A stretch of 64,000 nucleotides of DNA, taken from Streptomyces sp. NBC_00536 (lineage in GTDB: Bacteria; Actinomycetota; Actinomycetes; Streptomycetales; Streptomycetaceae). Position numbers and translations under genes: made by a program. Positions 1 to 8,136 of this stretch are shown piece after piece (the stretch's first letter is position 1; the number at the start of each line of letters is the position of its first letter). The notes below the pieces were generated by a model, which did no database searches, had not been told where the DNA came from, and saw only the letters and a list, made by a program, of their open reading frames with translations. The stretch is from the NCBI RefSeq assembly GCF_036346295.1, contig NZ_CP107819.1:4650001-4714000 (forward strand), written 5' to 3'.

Positions 1-807
1 GTCCTGCGCGGGGACGAGGTGTGGTGCCAGGGGTTCAGCGAACCGGACGCGGGCTCGGACCTGGCCGCCCTGCGCACCAAAGCGGTGCGCGACGGGGACG
101 AGTACGTGATCACCGGGTCGAAGATCTGGACCTCGCACGCGGAGGTCGCCGACTGGTGCGAACTGCTGGTCAGGACCGACCCCGGCGCCCCCAAGCACCG
201 CGGGATCTCCTGGCTGGCGATGCCGATGGACGCCCCGGGCGTGACCGTACGGCCGCTGCGGACCCTGGCCGGGTCCACCGAGTTCGCGGAGATGTTCCTG
301 GACGGGGTACGGGTCCCCGTCGGCAACCGGGTCGGCGCCGAGAACGACGGCTGGCGCGTCACCATGGTCACCCTGTCCTTCGAACGCGGCACCGCCTTCG
401 TCGGCGAGGTCGTCGCCTGCCGCCGCACGCTGGCCGCGCTGGCCCGTACCGCCCGGGCGAACGGCCGCTGGGACGACCCGGTGCTGCGGCGCAGGCTGGG
501 GCGGCTGCACGGGGAGTTCGGCGCCCTGTGGCGGCTCACCCAGTGGAACGTGAGCGAGTCGACGCGCTCCGGCGGGGTCCCCGGCACCGGCGGCTCCGTC
601 TTCAAGCTGCGCTACTCGCACGCCCGCCAGGAGCTGTACGACGCGGCCGCCGAGGTGCTGGGAGCGGCGGGCGGGGCGCTGTCGCTCGACGAGGAGTGGA
701 CCCTGGACCGGCTCTCGTCCCTCTCGTACACGATCGCGGCCGGGACCTCGCAGATCCAGCAGAACATCGTCGCCGAGCGGATCCTCGGCCTCCCGAAGGG
801 CCGGTGA
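1..807 (+). CDS. Acyl-CoA dehydrogenase, C-terminal part (5' truncated by window)
   Basis: FAD-dependent acyl-CoA dehydrogenase, which introduces the alpha,beta double bond in an acyl-CoA. The frame is open from base 1, so the N-terminal helical domain lies outside the window. The family signature WCQGFSEPDAGSDL opens the visible part, and the C-terminal signature SQIQQNIVAERILGLPK closes it just before the TGA. The next gene, another acyl-CoA dehydrogenase of a different subfamily, overlaps its stop by 4 bases. Adjacent, dissimilar acyl-CoA dehydrogenase pairs of this kind form alpha2beta2 enzymes in actinobacterial steroid catabolism (FadE28/FadE29 type), so a heteromeric enzyme is a reasonable inference. 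The substrate cannot be read from sequence. Confidence 0.93.
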   Translation, partial: VLRGDEVWCQGFSEPDAGSDLAALRTKAVRDGDEYVITGSKIWTSHAEVADWCELLVRTDPGAPKHRGISWLAMPMDAPGVTVRPLRTLAGSTEFAEMFLDGVRVPVGNRVGAENDGWRVTMVTLSFERGTAFVGEVVACRRTLAALARTARANGRWDDPVLRRRLGRLHGEFGALWRLTQWNVSESTRSGGVPGTGGSVFKLRYSHARQELYDAAAEVLGAAGGALSLDEEWTLDRLSSLSYTIAAGTSQIQQNIVAERILGLPKGR

Positions 808-1784
808 GGGACGTGGACTTCCAGCTGACCGAGGACCAGCGGGCCCTGCGCGCAGGCGTACGGGAGCTGCTGGAGGGACGGTACGGGCGCGAGGCGCTGC
901 GCGCGTCCCTGGATTCGGCCGACGGGGGTGACCCGGCGGGCGTGGTCGACCGGGAGCTGTGGCGGGAGCTGGGCGAGGCCGGGTTCTTCGCGCTGCGGCT
1001 GCCGGAGGGCGGCCCCGACGGGGGCGTCGGGCTCGGGCCGGCGGAGGCGGTGCTCGTCTTCGAGGAGGCCGGGCGGGTGCTGCTGCCGGGGCCGCTGGTG
1101 GCCACGCACCTGGCCGCCGGGGTGGTGCCGGGCGCGGCGCAGGGGACGGCGGTGGTGACGGCCTTCGACCTCGGCGGCCCGTTCGTGGCGTACCTGGGGG
1201 AGTCGGACGCGGTGCTGGGGGCGGACGGGGCGGGGGCGGAAGGGGCCGCGGGCGCGGGCGCGGTGCCGGTGCGGTCCGTGGATCCGCTGACGCCGCTGTA
1301 CCGGACCGCGGGGGCGCCTGGCGCGGTCTCTGGCGCGCTGCGGGACGAGGGGGCGCTGCTGACGGCCGCCCTCCAGCTGGGCAGTGCGCTGCGGACCACC
1401 GAGCTGGCGGTCCGGTACGCGAAGGAGCGCGAGCAGTTCGGGCAGCCGATCGGTGGCTTCCAGGCGGTCAAGCACCTGTGCGCGCAGATGCTGGTGCGGG
1501 GCGAGGTGGCCCGTACGGCGGTCTACGCGGCGGCGGTGACGGGCGCCCCGGGGGAGATCGCGGGCGCCAAGCTGCTGGCCGACGAGGCGGCCGTGCGCAA
1601 CGCGCGGGACTGCCTCCAGGTGCACGGCGGAATGGGGTTCACCTGGGAGGCGGATGTGCACCTGCACCTGAAGCGGGCGTGGGTGCGGGCCGAGCAGTGG
1701 CGGACGGCGGCGGAGGCGGAGGAGCTGCTGGCGGCGGAGCTGGCGGCGGAGGCGGCGGCGGAGGCGGGCGGGCTCGGCGGGTAG
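804..1784 (+). CDS. Acyl-CoA dehydrogenase, second subunit-like
   Basis: 326-residue acyl-CoA dehydrogenase. The N-terminus (VDFQLTEDQRALRAGVRELL) is the usual start of the family, and the C-terminal signature HGGMGFTWEADVHLHLKRAW is clear near residue 275. The GTG at 804 overlaps the TGA of the preceding dehydrogenase, which implies translational coupling; the GTG at 813 fits the family N-terminus equally well. The last 25 residues are a low-complexity Ala/Glu run. A divergent, somewhat short dehydrogenase coupled to a canonical one suggests the non-catalytic or asymmetric partner of a heterotetramer, but which subunit carries the catalytic glutamate was not determined. No obvious terminator follows. 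Confidence 0.92.
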   Translation: MRDVDFQLTEDQRALRAGVRELLEGRYGREALRASLDSADGGDPAGVVDRELWRELGEAGFFALRLPEGGPDGGVGLGPAEAVLVFEEAGRVLLPGPLVATHLAAGVVPGAAQGTAVVTAFDLGGPFVAYLGESDAVLGADGAGAEGAAGAGAVPVRSVDPLTPLYRTAGAPGAVSGALRDEGALLTAALQLGSALRTTELAVRYAKEREQFGQPIGGFQAVKHLCAQMLVRGEVARTAVYAAAVTGAPGEIAGAKLLADEAAVRNARDCLQVHGGMGFTWEADVHLHLKRAWVRAEQWRTAAEAEELLAAELAAEAAAEAGGLGG

Positions 1785-2154
1785 CGGTCTCCAGGCCTGT
1801 CCTGGGCCTGTCCCGGGCCTGGTGTCCGGCCCCTGTGCGCACACGTGCTGTTACGGGTGGGACGGCGCAGGACGCATGTCTGATTACGGAGAGTTGATAT
1901 CGGTTTGTGTCCTTCGCCCGCCTCATTGCGGTCCGGAGTCGGCCACGTGCTCCGGTACGCTCCGACGAATGCGAGCGGTTGAGCGGCGCGGGCGTCGCAC
2001 AGTATGCAGCACGCCTACTCCTTCGCGCTGGAATATGCCCGAAGCGCTTGTTGTGGTGACTGTATGTCAACCATGCTGCTCCGCAAGGGGATCACGGACC
2101 GTGATCCCGTACTGTCGCGAGGCGATGTGTCCGCCGGTTCGGGTGGTGTGAGCG
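1785..2154. other. 370-bp intergenic region, no gene seen
   Basis: No supported reading frame. Relative to its surroundings the stretch around 1876-1910 and 2030-2075 is AT-richer and probably contains the promoter of the ATP-binding protein at 2155. A near-perfect 21-bp palindrome lies at 2088-2108 (listed separately). I could not assign promoter hexamers with confidence. Confidence 0.6.
2088..2108. promoter_or_regulatory. 21-bp palindrome upstream of the ATP-binding protein gene
   Basis: Two perfect 10-base arms, GGGATCACGG and CCGTGATCCC, flank a single central A. It ends 46 bases before the GTG of the gene at 2155. Position and symmetry suggest an operator for a dimeric regulator rather than a terminator, since no T-run follows. 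The regulator is unknown. Confidence 0.5.
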
Positions 2155-2604
2155 GTGCAGGTGCTTCAGGTTCAGCTTGAGGTCGGGCCGGATCCCGCAG
2201 AGGTCGGCCGAGCGCGCAGGTGGGCCCGGTCCCGCCTGGCCGGATGCGGAATGGGGGACGACGAGCCGCTCGCGGACACCTTGCTCCTGCTCATTTCCGA
2301 GCTGGTCACCAACGCCGTGGTGCATACGGGCTGTCCGGCCGTGCTGCGGATGCTCTTCGGCGGCCCGGGAGTCAGGGTCGAGGTGGCCGACGCGAGCGAC
2401 CGGCCGCCCGCCCCCCGGCACGCCGAGGGGGACGACACCAACGGGCGCGGCCTGGAGCTCGTGGACGGCCTCGCGGACCGCTGGGGCTGGCAGCGCGAGG
2501 GGGCCGGGAAGCGGATCTGGTGCGAGGTCGACTGCGCCGGCGGGTCCCCGGAAGACTTTCCCGAAAAATGTGATCCGGCGCGGGAACCGCACGTGTACCT
2601 CTAA
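2155..2604 (+). CDS. RsbW/SpoIIAB-like ATP-binding protein
   Basis: 149-residue GHKL ATPase of the anti-sigma-factor/serine-kinase family (HATPase_c_2), one of the many stand-alone copies typical of Streptomyces. The N box is ELVTNAVVH (about residues 49-57), and the G1 and G2 region is VEVADASDRPP followed by GRGLELVDGLADRWGW. Such proteins phosphorylate anti-anti-sigma partners or bind sigma factors in the cytoplasm, but no partner gene is adjacent. The GTG start agrees with the usual N-terminus of the family (QVLQVQLEV). A TGACG-type palindrome lies 8 bases past its stop. Confidence 0.85.
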   Translation: MQVLQVQLEVGPDPAEVGRARRWARSRLAGCGMGDDEPLADTLLLLISELVTNAVVHTGCPAVLRMLFGGPGVRVEVADASDRPPAPRHAEGDDTNGRGLELVDGLADRWGWQREGAGKRIWCEVDCAGGSPEDFPEKCDPAREPHVYL

Positions 2605-2612
2605 CGAGGTGT

Positions 2613-2625
2613 TGACGGACCGTCA
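2613..2625. promoter_or_regulatory. TGACG palindrome, site 1 (orphan)
   Basis: TGACGGACCGTCA, a perfect 6-base inverted repeat around one base, matching the motif seen in front of the catabolic operons. Here it lies just beyond the stop of the ATP-binding protein and before the 3' end of the convergent cyclase gene, so it controls no obvious start codon. Confidence 0.5.
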
Positions 2626-2777
2626 TGTGTTGATCACTCTTGGGGGGAGCGATTCGACGCGAGGGGACGCCAAGGGCAGACCTTGACGAGTGCGGGTCGT
2701 GGGGTGGCGGCTGTGCCGTGCGGCGCTCGGGGCGTGCACGAACGTACGCCGCCACCCACAAAGAACGTCCAAAGGCC

Positions 2778-3704
2778 TCAGAGGATGGCGACCGGGGCCA
2801 CCGGTGTGCCCGTCCCGCCGACGAAGGGCTCCGGCATCGCCGAGAGCAGGAATGAATACTTCCGTTCTTGTCCACAGGCTGTGGACAACTTTTCGAGATT
2901 CCAGTTCTGTCCCTGGTGCATGCCCATCTCGACCAGGTCGAGCGCGTGCACCGGCAGCCACAGGTTCTCGATCTCCGGCGGGAAGATCTCGAAGGTCAGG
3001 GTGTCGTTGGCGACGGCCGCGACGTCCCGCGCGTGGAACCACTCGGGCGTACGGACGGACAGGCCCGGTGACGGGTAGCCGTAGCCGTGCTTGTCGCCCG
3101 CCAGATAGACCTGGATCTGCCCGGTGCGCACGAGCACGATGTCGCCGGGCCGGACCGTGACCCCGCCGAACTCCTCGGCCTCCACCAGGTCCTCCGGGGT
3201 CACCGCGTGCCCGCCGGGCAGCCGGTCCAGGCCCTTGGCGCGCGCCACGTCCAGCAGCACCCCGCGCGAGACGATGTGGCCGGCCTTGTCGATGCCGCTG
3301 AACTGGGCGCGGGAGTGCGCGGTGATGGTGTCCGCGGGGCGCCCGTTGTAGATCTTCCCCGAGTGCGAGACGTGGGTCAGGGCGTCCCAGTGGGTCGCCG
3401 ACTGCAGGCCCATGGTCACGGCGTCGTCGCTGCACGCGACGGTGCCCGGGCCGAAGATCTCCTGGTTGATCTGCACCATCGTGTGCAGCGGGTTGATCCG
3501 GCCCGGGATCATGCCGGCCTGGACGCCGTCCTCCTTCAGCGGGAGCGCGAGCGGGATCCGGCGGCCGGTGCGGATCTCGGCGGCGGCCGCCCGTACCACT
3601 TCGTCGGTGATCAGGTTCAGGGTACCGATCTCGTCGTCGGCTCCCCAACGTCCCCAGTTGTTCACGCGCTTGGCGATGTCGTGGAACTCGGCGGGCAGGC
3701 CCAT
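2778..3704 (-). CDS. Cyclase family protein (kynurenine formamidase-like metal hydrolase)
   Basis: 308-residue member of the cyclase/formamidase family (PF04199), metal-dependent hydrolases acting on ring-opened amide or lactone substrates. Family hallmarks include the N-terminal block NNWGRWGADDEIGTLNLIT and the metal-site segment SATHWDALTHVSHSG (about residues 101-115). I chose ATG 3704 because MGLPAEFHDIAKRVNNWGRW is the normal beginning and AAGGAG lies 11 bases upstream; GTG 3716 is possible but directly abuts that ribosome site. It is divergent from the SDR operon, with a TGACG operator between them, so probably part of the same catabolic regulon. The substrate is unknown. Confidence 0.85.
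   Translation of the reverse strand: MGLPAEFHDIAKRVNNWGRWGADDEIGTLNLITDEVVRAAAAEIRTGRRIPLALPLKEDGVQAGMIPGRINPLHTMVQINQEIFGPGTVACSDDAVTMGLQSATHWDALTHVSHSGKIYNGRPADTITAHSRAQFSGIDKAGHIVSRGVLLDVARAKGLDRLPGGHAVTPEDLVEAEEFGGVTVRPGDIVLVRTGQIQVYLAGDKHGYGYPSPGLSVRTPEWFHARDVAAVANDTLTFEIFPPEIENLWLPVHALDLVEMGMHQGQNWNLEKLSTACGQERKYSFLLSAMPEPFVGGTGTPVAPVAIL
2868..2888. other. Inverted pair of DnaA-box-like sequences
   Basis: TTGTCCACA, the Streptomyces DnaA-box consensus, followed by GGC and the inverse TGTGGACAA. It is perfectly symmetric and lies inside the 3' part of the cyclase gene. A second pair with the same spacer is at 34421-34441. Whether DnaA binds is not known. Confidence 0.5.
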
Positions 3705-3790
3705 GGGTCTCGTCACTCCTTCTGGACTGGGATGAACCGGACTGGGATGAACGGGGGCTTGTGCTGGCGCATCTGACTGCCCATAGAATC

Positions 3791-3803
3791 TAACGGTCCG
3801 TCA
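3791..3803. promoter_or_regulatory. TGACG palindrome, site 2
   Basis: TAACGGTCCGTCA, one mismatch from TGACGNNNCGTCA, in the divergent promoter region between the cyclase gene (start 3704) and the SDR operon (start 3827). It lies 23 bases before the SDR start codon, a position suited to repression. Confidence 0.6.
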
Positions 3804-3826
3804 GAAACAGCGGGAAGGGGCCGGGC

Positions 3827-4759
3827 ATGGGGAACTTCTTGGCAGGCAAGGTCGTCGCCGTCACGGGCGCGGGCCGGGGCATCGGGCGGGCCGTCGCACT
3901 CGCGGCGGCCGCCGAAGGCGCCAAGGTCGTCGTCAACGACTACGGCGTCGGCATCGAGGGCGGCGAACCCACCAGCGAGATCGCCGAAGGCGTGGTGAAG
4001 GAGATCCTCGCCGCGGGCGGAGAGGCCGTCGCCGTCGCCGACGACATCTCCACCATGGCGGGCGGCCAGCGCATCGTCGACACCGCGCTCGCCCGCTACG
4101 GCCGGATCGACGGCGTCGTCTGCGTCGCGGGCATCCTGCGCGAACGGATGCTCTTCAACATGTCCGAGGAGGAGTGGGACCCCGTCGTCGCCACCCACCT
4201 CAAGGGCACCTTCACCGTCTTCCGCGCCGCCTCCGCCGTCATGCGCAAACAGGGCACCGGCACGCTCATCGGCTTCACCAGCGGCAACCACCAGGGCTCC
4301 GTGGCCCAGGCCAACTACAGCGCCGCCAAGGGCGGGATCATCTCGCTCGTGCGCTCCGCCGCCCTCGGGCTGAGCCGGTACGGGGTCACCGCCAACGCCG
4401 TCGCCCCGGTCGCCCGGACCCGGATGTCGGCCAACGTCCCCATGGAGCTCAAGGAGATCGGCGAGCCGGAGGACGTGGCCGCACTGGTCACCTACCTGCT
4501 CAGCGACAAGGCGGTCGCGGTCGGCGGCGAGAAGATCACCGGGCAGGTGTACACGATCGCCGGACCCAAGATCGCCGTCTGGGCGCAGCCGCGCGAACTG
4601 CGCGCCGGATACGCCGAAGGGTCCTGGACCCCCGAGAAGATCGCCGACTTCCTCCCGGGGACGGTCGGCACCGACCCCATGCCGATGCTGGCGCAGCTGG
4701 AGGCCATGGCCAAGGCGGCGGCCGCCAAGGACCGGCCCAACGCCCGCCCGGGCGCCTAG
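3827..4759 (+). CDS. Short-chain dehydrogenase/reductase with C-terminal extension
   Basis: 310-residue SDR, an NAD(P)-dependent 3-hydroxyacyl-CoA or alcohol dehydrogenase by family. The Rossmann motif VTGAGRGIGRAVALAAAAEG is at about residues 11-30, and the catalytic YSAAK is near residue 164 with the preceding serine in GFTSGNHQG. It is longer than the usual 250 residues: after about residue 235 a tail (AGPKIAVWAQPRELRAGYAE) resembles the extension found in steroid and MFE-2-like dehydrogenases. It is first in a three-gene operon with an acyl-CoA dehydrogenase and a Zn alcohol dehydrogenase, preceded by a TGACG operator. Confidence 0.9.
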   Translation: MGNFLAGKVVAVTGAGRGIGRAVALAAAAEGAKVVVNDYGVGIEGGEPTSEIAEGVVKEILAAGGEAVAVADDISTMAGGQRIVDTALARYGRIDGVVCVAGILRERMLFNMSEEEWDPVVATHLKGTFTVFRAASAVMRKQGTGTLIGFTSGNHQGSVAQANYSAAKGGIISLVRSAALGLSRYGVTANAVAPVARTRMSANVPMELKEIGEPEDVAALVTYLLSDKAVAVGGEKITGQVYTIAGPKIAVWAQPRELRAGYAEGSWTPEKIADFLPGTVGTDPMPMLAQLEAMAKAAAAKDRPNARPGA

Positions 4760-4767
4760 GAGCTGCG

Positions 4768-5973
4768 GTGGACTTCGGCTTCGGGGCGGCGGAGGGGGAG
4801 CTGCGCGCCCGCGCGCGGCAATGGCTCGCCGGGCACCTCGTGGGACCGTACGCCCGGGCGGTCGGCCTCGGCGGACCCGGCAGCGAACACGAAGGGATGA
4901 CCGAACGGCGCGCCTGGGAAAGGGAACTGGGCCGCGGCGGCTGGATCGGCCAGGGCTGGGACGTACCGGACGGGGCGTACGGGCAGCAGCGGCTCTCGCT
5001 CACCGGGCAGGTGGTCTGGGCCGAGGAGTACGCGGCGCTGCGCGCGCCCGGCCGGGTCGGCCACATCGGCGAGAACCTCCTCGCGCCGACCCTCATCGCC
5101 TACGGGTCCCCGGAGCAGCGGGAGCGCTTCCTGCCGGGCATCGCCCGCGGCGAGGAACTGTGGTGCCAGGGATACAGCGAACCGGGCGCGGGCTCGGACC
5201 TCGCCGGGATCCGCACGGCGGCGGTCCGGGACCCGGCGGACGGCCGGCACCGCGTCACCGGCCAGAAGATCTGGACCTCGCTCGCCCGGGACGCCGACTG
5301 GTGCTTCGTGCTGGCCCGCACCGAGCCGGGCTCGCGGCGCCACCACGGGCTGTCCTTCCTCCTCGTGCCGATGGACCAGCCGGGCCGGATCGAGGTCCGG
5401 CCCATCCGGCAGATGTCGGGGACCGCCGAGTTCAACGAGGTCTTCTTCGACGGGGCGGTCGCGGTCGAGGTCGTCGGCGGAGAGGGCAACGGCTGGACGG
5501 TCGCCATGGGCCTGCTCGCCCTGGAACGCGGGGTCTCCACCCTGGTCCAGCAGATCGGCTTCGCCGCCGAACTGGAGCGCGTGACCGGCGCGTTCCTCAC
5601 CTCGGCGCAGGCCGGTGACCCCGTGCTGCGGGACCGCCTCGTCGGCCAGTGGGCCGAGCTGCGCACCATGCGGTGGCACGCGCTGCGCACCCTGGGGGCC
5701 GCCGCCCCCGACCCGGGCGCGCCCAGCGTGGCCAAGCTCCTGTGGGGCGGCTGGCACCGGCGGCTCGGCGAGCTGGCGGTGGCGGTGCGGGGCGCGGTGG
5801 CCAGCGCCGGGCCCGCGGACTGGGCGCGCGGGACTCCGTACGAGCTGGGCCTCGACGAGGCGCAGCGGCTGTTCCTGTTCACCCGCGCCGACACCATCTA
5901 CGGCGGTTCGGACGAGATCCAGCGGAACATCATCGCCGAGCGCGTGCTCGGCCTGCCTAAGGAGTCCAGGTGA
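4768..5973 (+). CDS. Acyl-CoA dehydrogenase
   Basis: 401-residue acyl-CoA dehydrogenase. The GTG start is preceded by AGGAG with a 5-base spacer, 8 bases after the SDR stop. Signature WCQGYSEPGAGSDL lies near residue 132 and SDEIQRNIIAERVLGLPK at the C-terminus. It is closely related in its signatures to the partial dehydrogenase at the left edge. It reduces bound FAD while oxidising an acyl-CoA to the 2-enoyl-CoA, and sits between an SDR and an alcohol dehydrogenase in one transcription unit, which suggests several consecutive oxidation steps on one substrate. Confidence 0.94.
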   Translation: MDFGFGAAEGELRARARQWLAGHLVGPYARAVGLGGPGSEHEGMTERRAWERELGRGGWIGQGWDVPDGAYGQQRLSLTGQVVWAEEYAALRAPGRVGHIGENLLAPTLIAYGSPEQRERFLPGIARGEELWCQGYSEPGAGSDLAGIRTAAVRDPADGRHRVTGQKIWTSLARDADWCFVLARTEPGSRRHHGLSFLLVPMDQPGRIEVRPIRQMSGTAEFNEVFFDGAVAVEVVGGEGNGWTVAMGLLALERGVSTLVQQIGFAAELERVTGAFLTSAQAGDPVLRDRLVGQWAELRTMRWHALRTLGAAAPDPGAPSVAKLLWGGWHRRLGELAVAVRGAVASAGPADWARGTPYELGLDEAQRLFLFTRADTIYGGSDEIQRNIIAERVLGLPKESR

Positions 5974-7037
5974 GAGGCGTCGTGTTCGACGGCAAGCAGG
6001 CCCAGGTGGTCGACGACCTGGAGATACGCGATCCCGGGCCGGGGGAGGTGCTCGTCGCGATCAAGGCGGCCGGGCTGTGCCACAGCGACCTGTCGGTGAT
6101 CGACGGGACGATCCCCTTCCCGCCGCCGGTGGTCCTCGGGCACGAGGGCGCGGGCGTCGTGGAGGCGGTCGGCTCCGGCGTCACCCACGTGGCGCCGGGC
6201 GACCACGTCTCGCTGTCCACCCTCGCGAACTGCGGGGCGTGCGCCGACTGCGACCGGGGCCGGCCGACGATGTGCCGCAAGGCGATCGGGATGCCGGGCC
6301 AGCCCTTCTCGCGCGGCGGTACGCCGCTCTACCAGTTCGCGTCCAACTCGGCCTTCGCGGAACGCACCCTCGTCAAGGCCGTCCAGGCGGTCAAGATCCC
6401 CCGGGACATCCCCTTCCCCTCGGCCGCCCTGATCGGCTGCGGGGTCCTGACGGGCGTCGGCGCCGTCCTGAACCGGGCCAAGGTGGACCGGGGCGAGACG
6501 GTGGTCGTCATCGGCACCGGCGGGATCGGCCTGAACGTCCTCCAGGGGGCCCGTATCGCGGGCGCGACCACGATCGTGGCGGTCGACGTGAACCCGGCGA
6601 AGGAAGCGGTGGCCCGGCAGTTCGGCGCCACGCACTTCATCGACGCCTCGGCGGTGGCGGACTCCTCGGCGGCGGTCCGCGAGATCCTCCCGACCGGCGC
6701 GGACCACGCCTTCGAGTGCGTCGGCAACGTGAAACTGATCCGCCAGGCGATCGACCTCCTCGACCGCCACGGCCAGGCCGTCCTGCTGGGCGTGCCCGGC
6801 TTCAAGGAGGAGGCCTCCTTCCAGGTCTCATCGATGTACCTCGACAAGACGGTCATGGGCTGCCGCTACGGCTCCTCCCGCCCCCAGCGCGACATCGCCC
6901 TCTACGCGGAGCTGTACCGCCAGGGCCGCCTCCTGCTGGACGAACTGGTCACCGAGACCTACCCGGTCGAAGACTTCGCCAAGGCAGCGGACGACGCCCA
7001 CCACGGGCGGGTGGCGCGGGGGGTGCTGACGTTCTGA
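5970..7037 (+). CDS. Zn-dependent alcohol dehydrogenase (MDR superfamily)
   Basis: 355-residue medium-chain dehydrogenase. The catalytic-zinc cysteine is in GLCHSDL (about residue 36), with the histidine in GHEGAGVVEAVG; the structural-zinc cysteines are in NCGACADCDRGRPTMC; the cofactor motif is VIGTGGIGLNVLQGA. This pattern matches class III-like, possibly mycothiol- or NAD-dependent, alcohol/aldehyde dehydrogenases. GTG overlaps the previous stop by 4 bases, so it is coupled to the acyl-CoA dehydrogenase. A strong hairpin follows at 7059-7095. Confidence 0.92.
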   Translation: MRGVVFDGKQAQVVDDLEIRDPGPGEVLVAIKAAGLCHSDLSVIDGTIPFPPPVVLGHEGAGVVEAVGSGVTHVAPGDHVSLSTLANCGACADCDRGRPTMCRKAIGMPGQPFSRGGTPLYQFASNSAFAERTLVKAVQAVKIPRDIPFPSAALIGCGVLTGVGAVLNRAKVDRGETVVVIGTGGIGLNVLQGARIAGATTIVAVDVNPAKEAVARQFGATHFIDASAVADSSAAVREILPTGADHAFECVGNVKLIRQAIDLLDRHGQAVLLGVPGFKEEASFQVSSMYLDKTVMGCRYGSSRPQRDIALYAELYRQGRLLLDELVTETYPVEDFAKAADDAHHGRVARGVLTF

Positions 7038-7058
7038 CCGGCGAGTATGGATGGGGGA

Positions 7059-7095
7059 TACGGGTGCGGGTACGTACCCGCGTCCCGCACCCGTA
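7059..7095. terminator. Hairpin between convergent genes
   Basis: Perfect 12-base arms TACGGGTGCGGG (7059-7070) and CCCGCACCCGTA (7084-7095) with a 13-base loop, between the alcohol dehydrogenase and the convergent ECF sigma factor gene. It probably terminates both. Confidence 0.65.
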
Positions 7096-7134
7096 CCCGT
7101 TTCCGCCCTCGTACACGCGCGGCATGACCGGCAC

Positions 7135-8043
7135 CTACCCCGGTCGGTTCGCGTTCCACGGGTGGAGCTTCTCCGGGTTGCGGACCGCCCAGATGCGGGT
7201 GACGCGGCCGTCCGCGAGGCCGAAGGCCGCGACGGTCACGGTCGTGCCGGAGTGCCGGGCGACCAGGCCGGGCCGGCCGTTGACCGTCCGCTCCAGGAGC
7301 GTCAGACCGGGGGCCTTGTCCGCGATGTGGATCAGGTAGGCGGCGATGCGCTCGCTGCCCTCGACCGGGCGCAGGACGGCCCCGACCAGGCCACCGCCGT
7401 CGGCGGTCATCGTGGCGGCGGGGTCGAGGAGACCGACGAGGGCCTCGATGTCCTTGGCCTCCCACGCCTCCTTGAACTGCCGGACAAGGAGAGCTTGTTG
7501 GGCCGGGGTCGGGGAAGCCGTCGGCGCCGGAATCCGCGCCGCGCGCACGCGCCGCCGGGCCGAGGCCGCCAGCTGGCGGCAGGCCGCGGGCGTCCGGCCG
7601 ACGATGGCGGCGATCTCGCCGAAGGGGTACCGGAAGACGTCGTGCAGTACGAACGCCACGCGCTCGGCGGGCGTCATCGACTCCAGTACGACGAGGAACG
7701 CCATGTTCACCGACTCGTCCAGGGTGACCCGGTCGGCGGGGTCCACGGACCCGTCGCGCCACTGCGCGGGGTCGGGCAGCGGCTCGGGTATCCACTCGCC
7801 GACGTACCGCTCGCGCCGGACCCGCGCCGAGCCGAGCACGTCCAGACAGATCCGGCCCGCGACCGTCGTCAGCCAGGCGCCGGGCGACCGCACCGCCGCC
7901 TGCCGCTGCGGGGGCATCGCGTACCAGCGGGCGTACGTCTCCTGCACGGCGTCCTCGGCCTCCGCCAGCGAACCGAGCAGCCGGTAGGCGAGGTTGGTGA
8001 GCCGCCGCCGCTCCCCGAGGATCACGTCCGTGGTCGTACTCAT
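7135..8043 (-). CDS. ECF sigma factor with C-terminal SnoaL-like domain (SigJ type)
   Basis: 302-residue sigma factor. Region 2 is RRRLTNLAYRLLGSLAEAEDAVQET (shown here as RRRLTNLAYRLLGS then LAEAEDAVQETYARW), and region 4 is about residues 115-170 (TPAERVAFVLHDVF, FGEIAAIVGRTPAACRQLAASARR). After about residue 185 comes a SnoaL/NTF2-like domain (QFKEAWEAKDIEALVGLLDP), the hallmark of ECF41/SigJ sigma factors, in which the C-terminal domain controls activity instead of a separate anti-sigma factor. ATG 8043 was chosen because STTTDVILGERRRL precedes region 2 directly. ECF41 members usually pair with a nearby redox or carboxymuconolactone-decarboxylase gene; here the divergent neighbour is a small membrane protein. 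Confidence 0.88.
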   Translation of the reverse strand: MSTTTDVILGERRRLTNLAYRLLGSLAEAEDAVQETYARWYAMPPQRQAAVRSPGAWLTTVAGRICLDVLGSARVRRERYVGEWIPEPLPDPAQWRDGSVDPADRVTLDESVNMAFLVVLESMTPAERVAFVLHDVFRYPFGEIAAIVGRTPAACRQLAASARRRVRAARIPAPTASPTPAQQALLVRQFKEAWEAKDIEALVGLLDPAATMTADGGGLVGAVLRPVEGSERIAAYLIHIADKAPGLTLLERTVNGRPGLVARHSGTTVTVAAFGLADGRVTRIWAVRNPEKLHPWNANRPG

Positions 8044-8136
8044 GGTGGTGTTCGCCTCACATTTCACGGACCCACGTCGTCGGACCTCCGAGAGGCTACC
8101 GACCCACCGCCGTGAGGCAGAAGAGAGGACCACATC

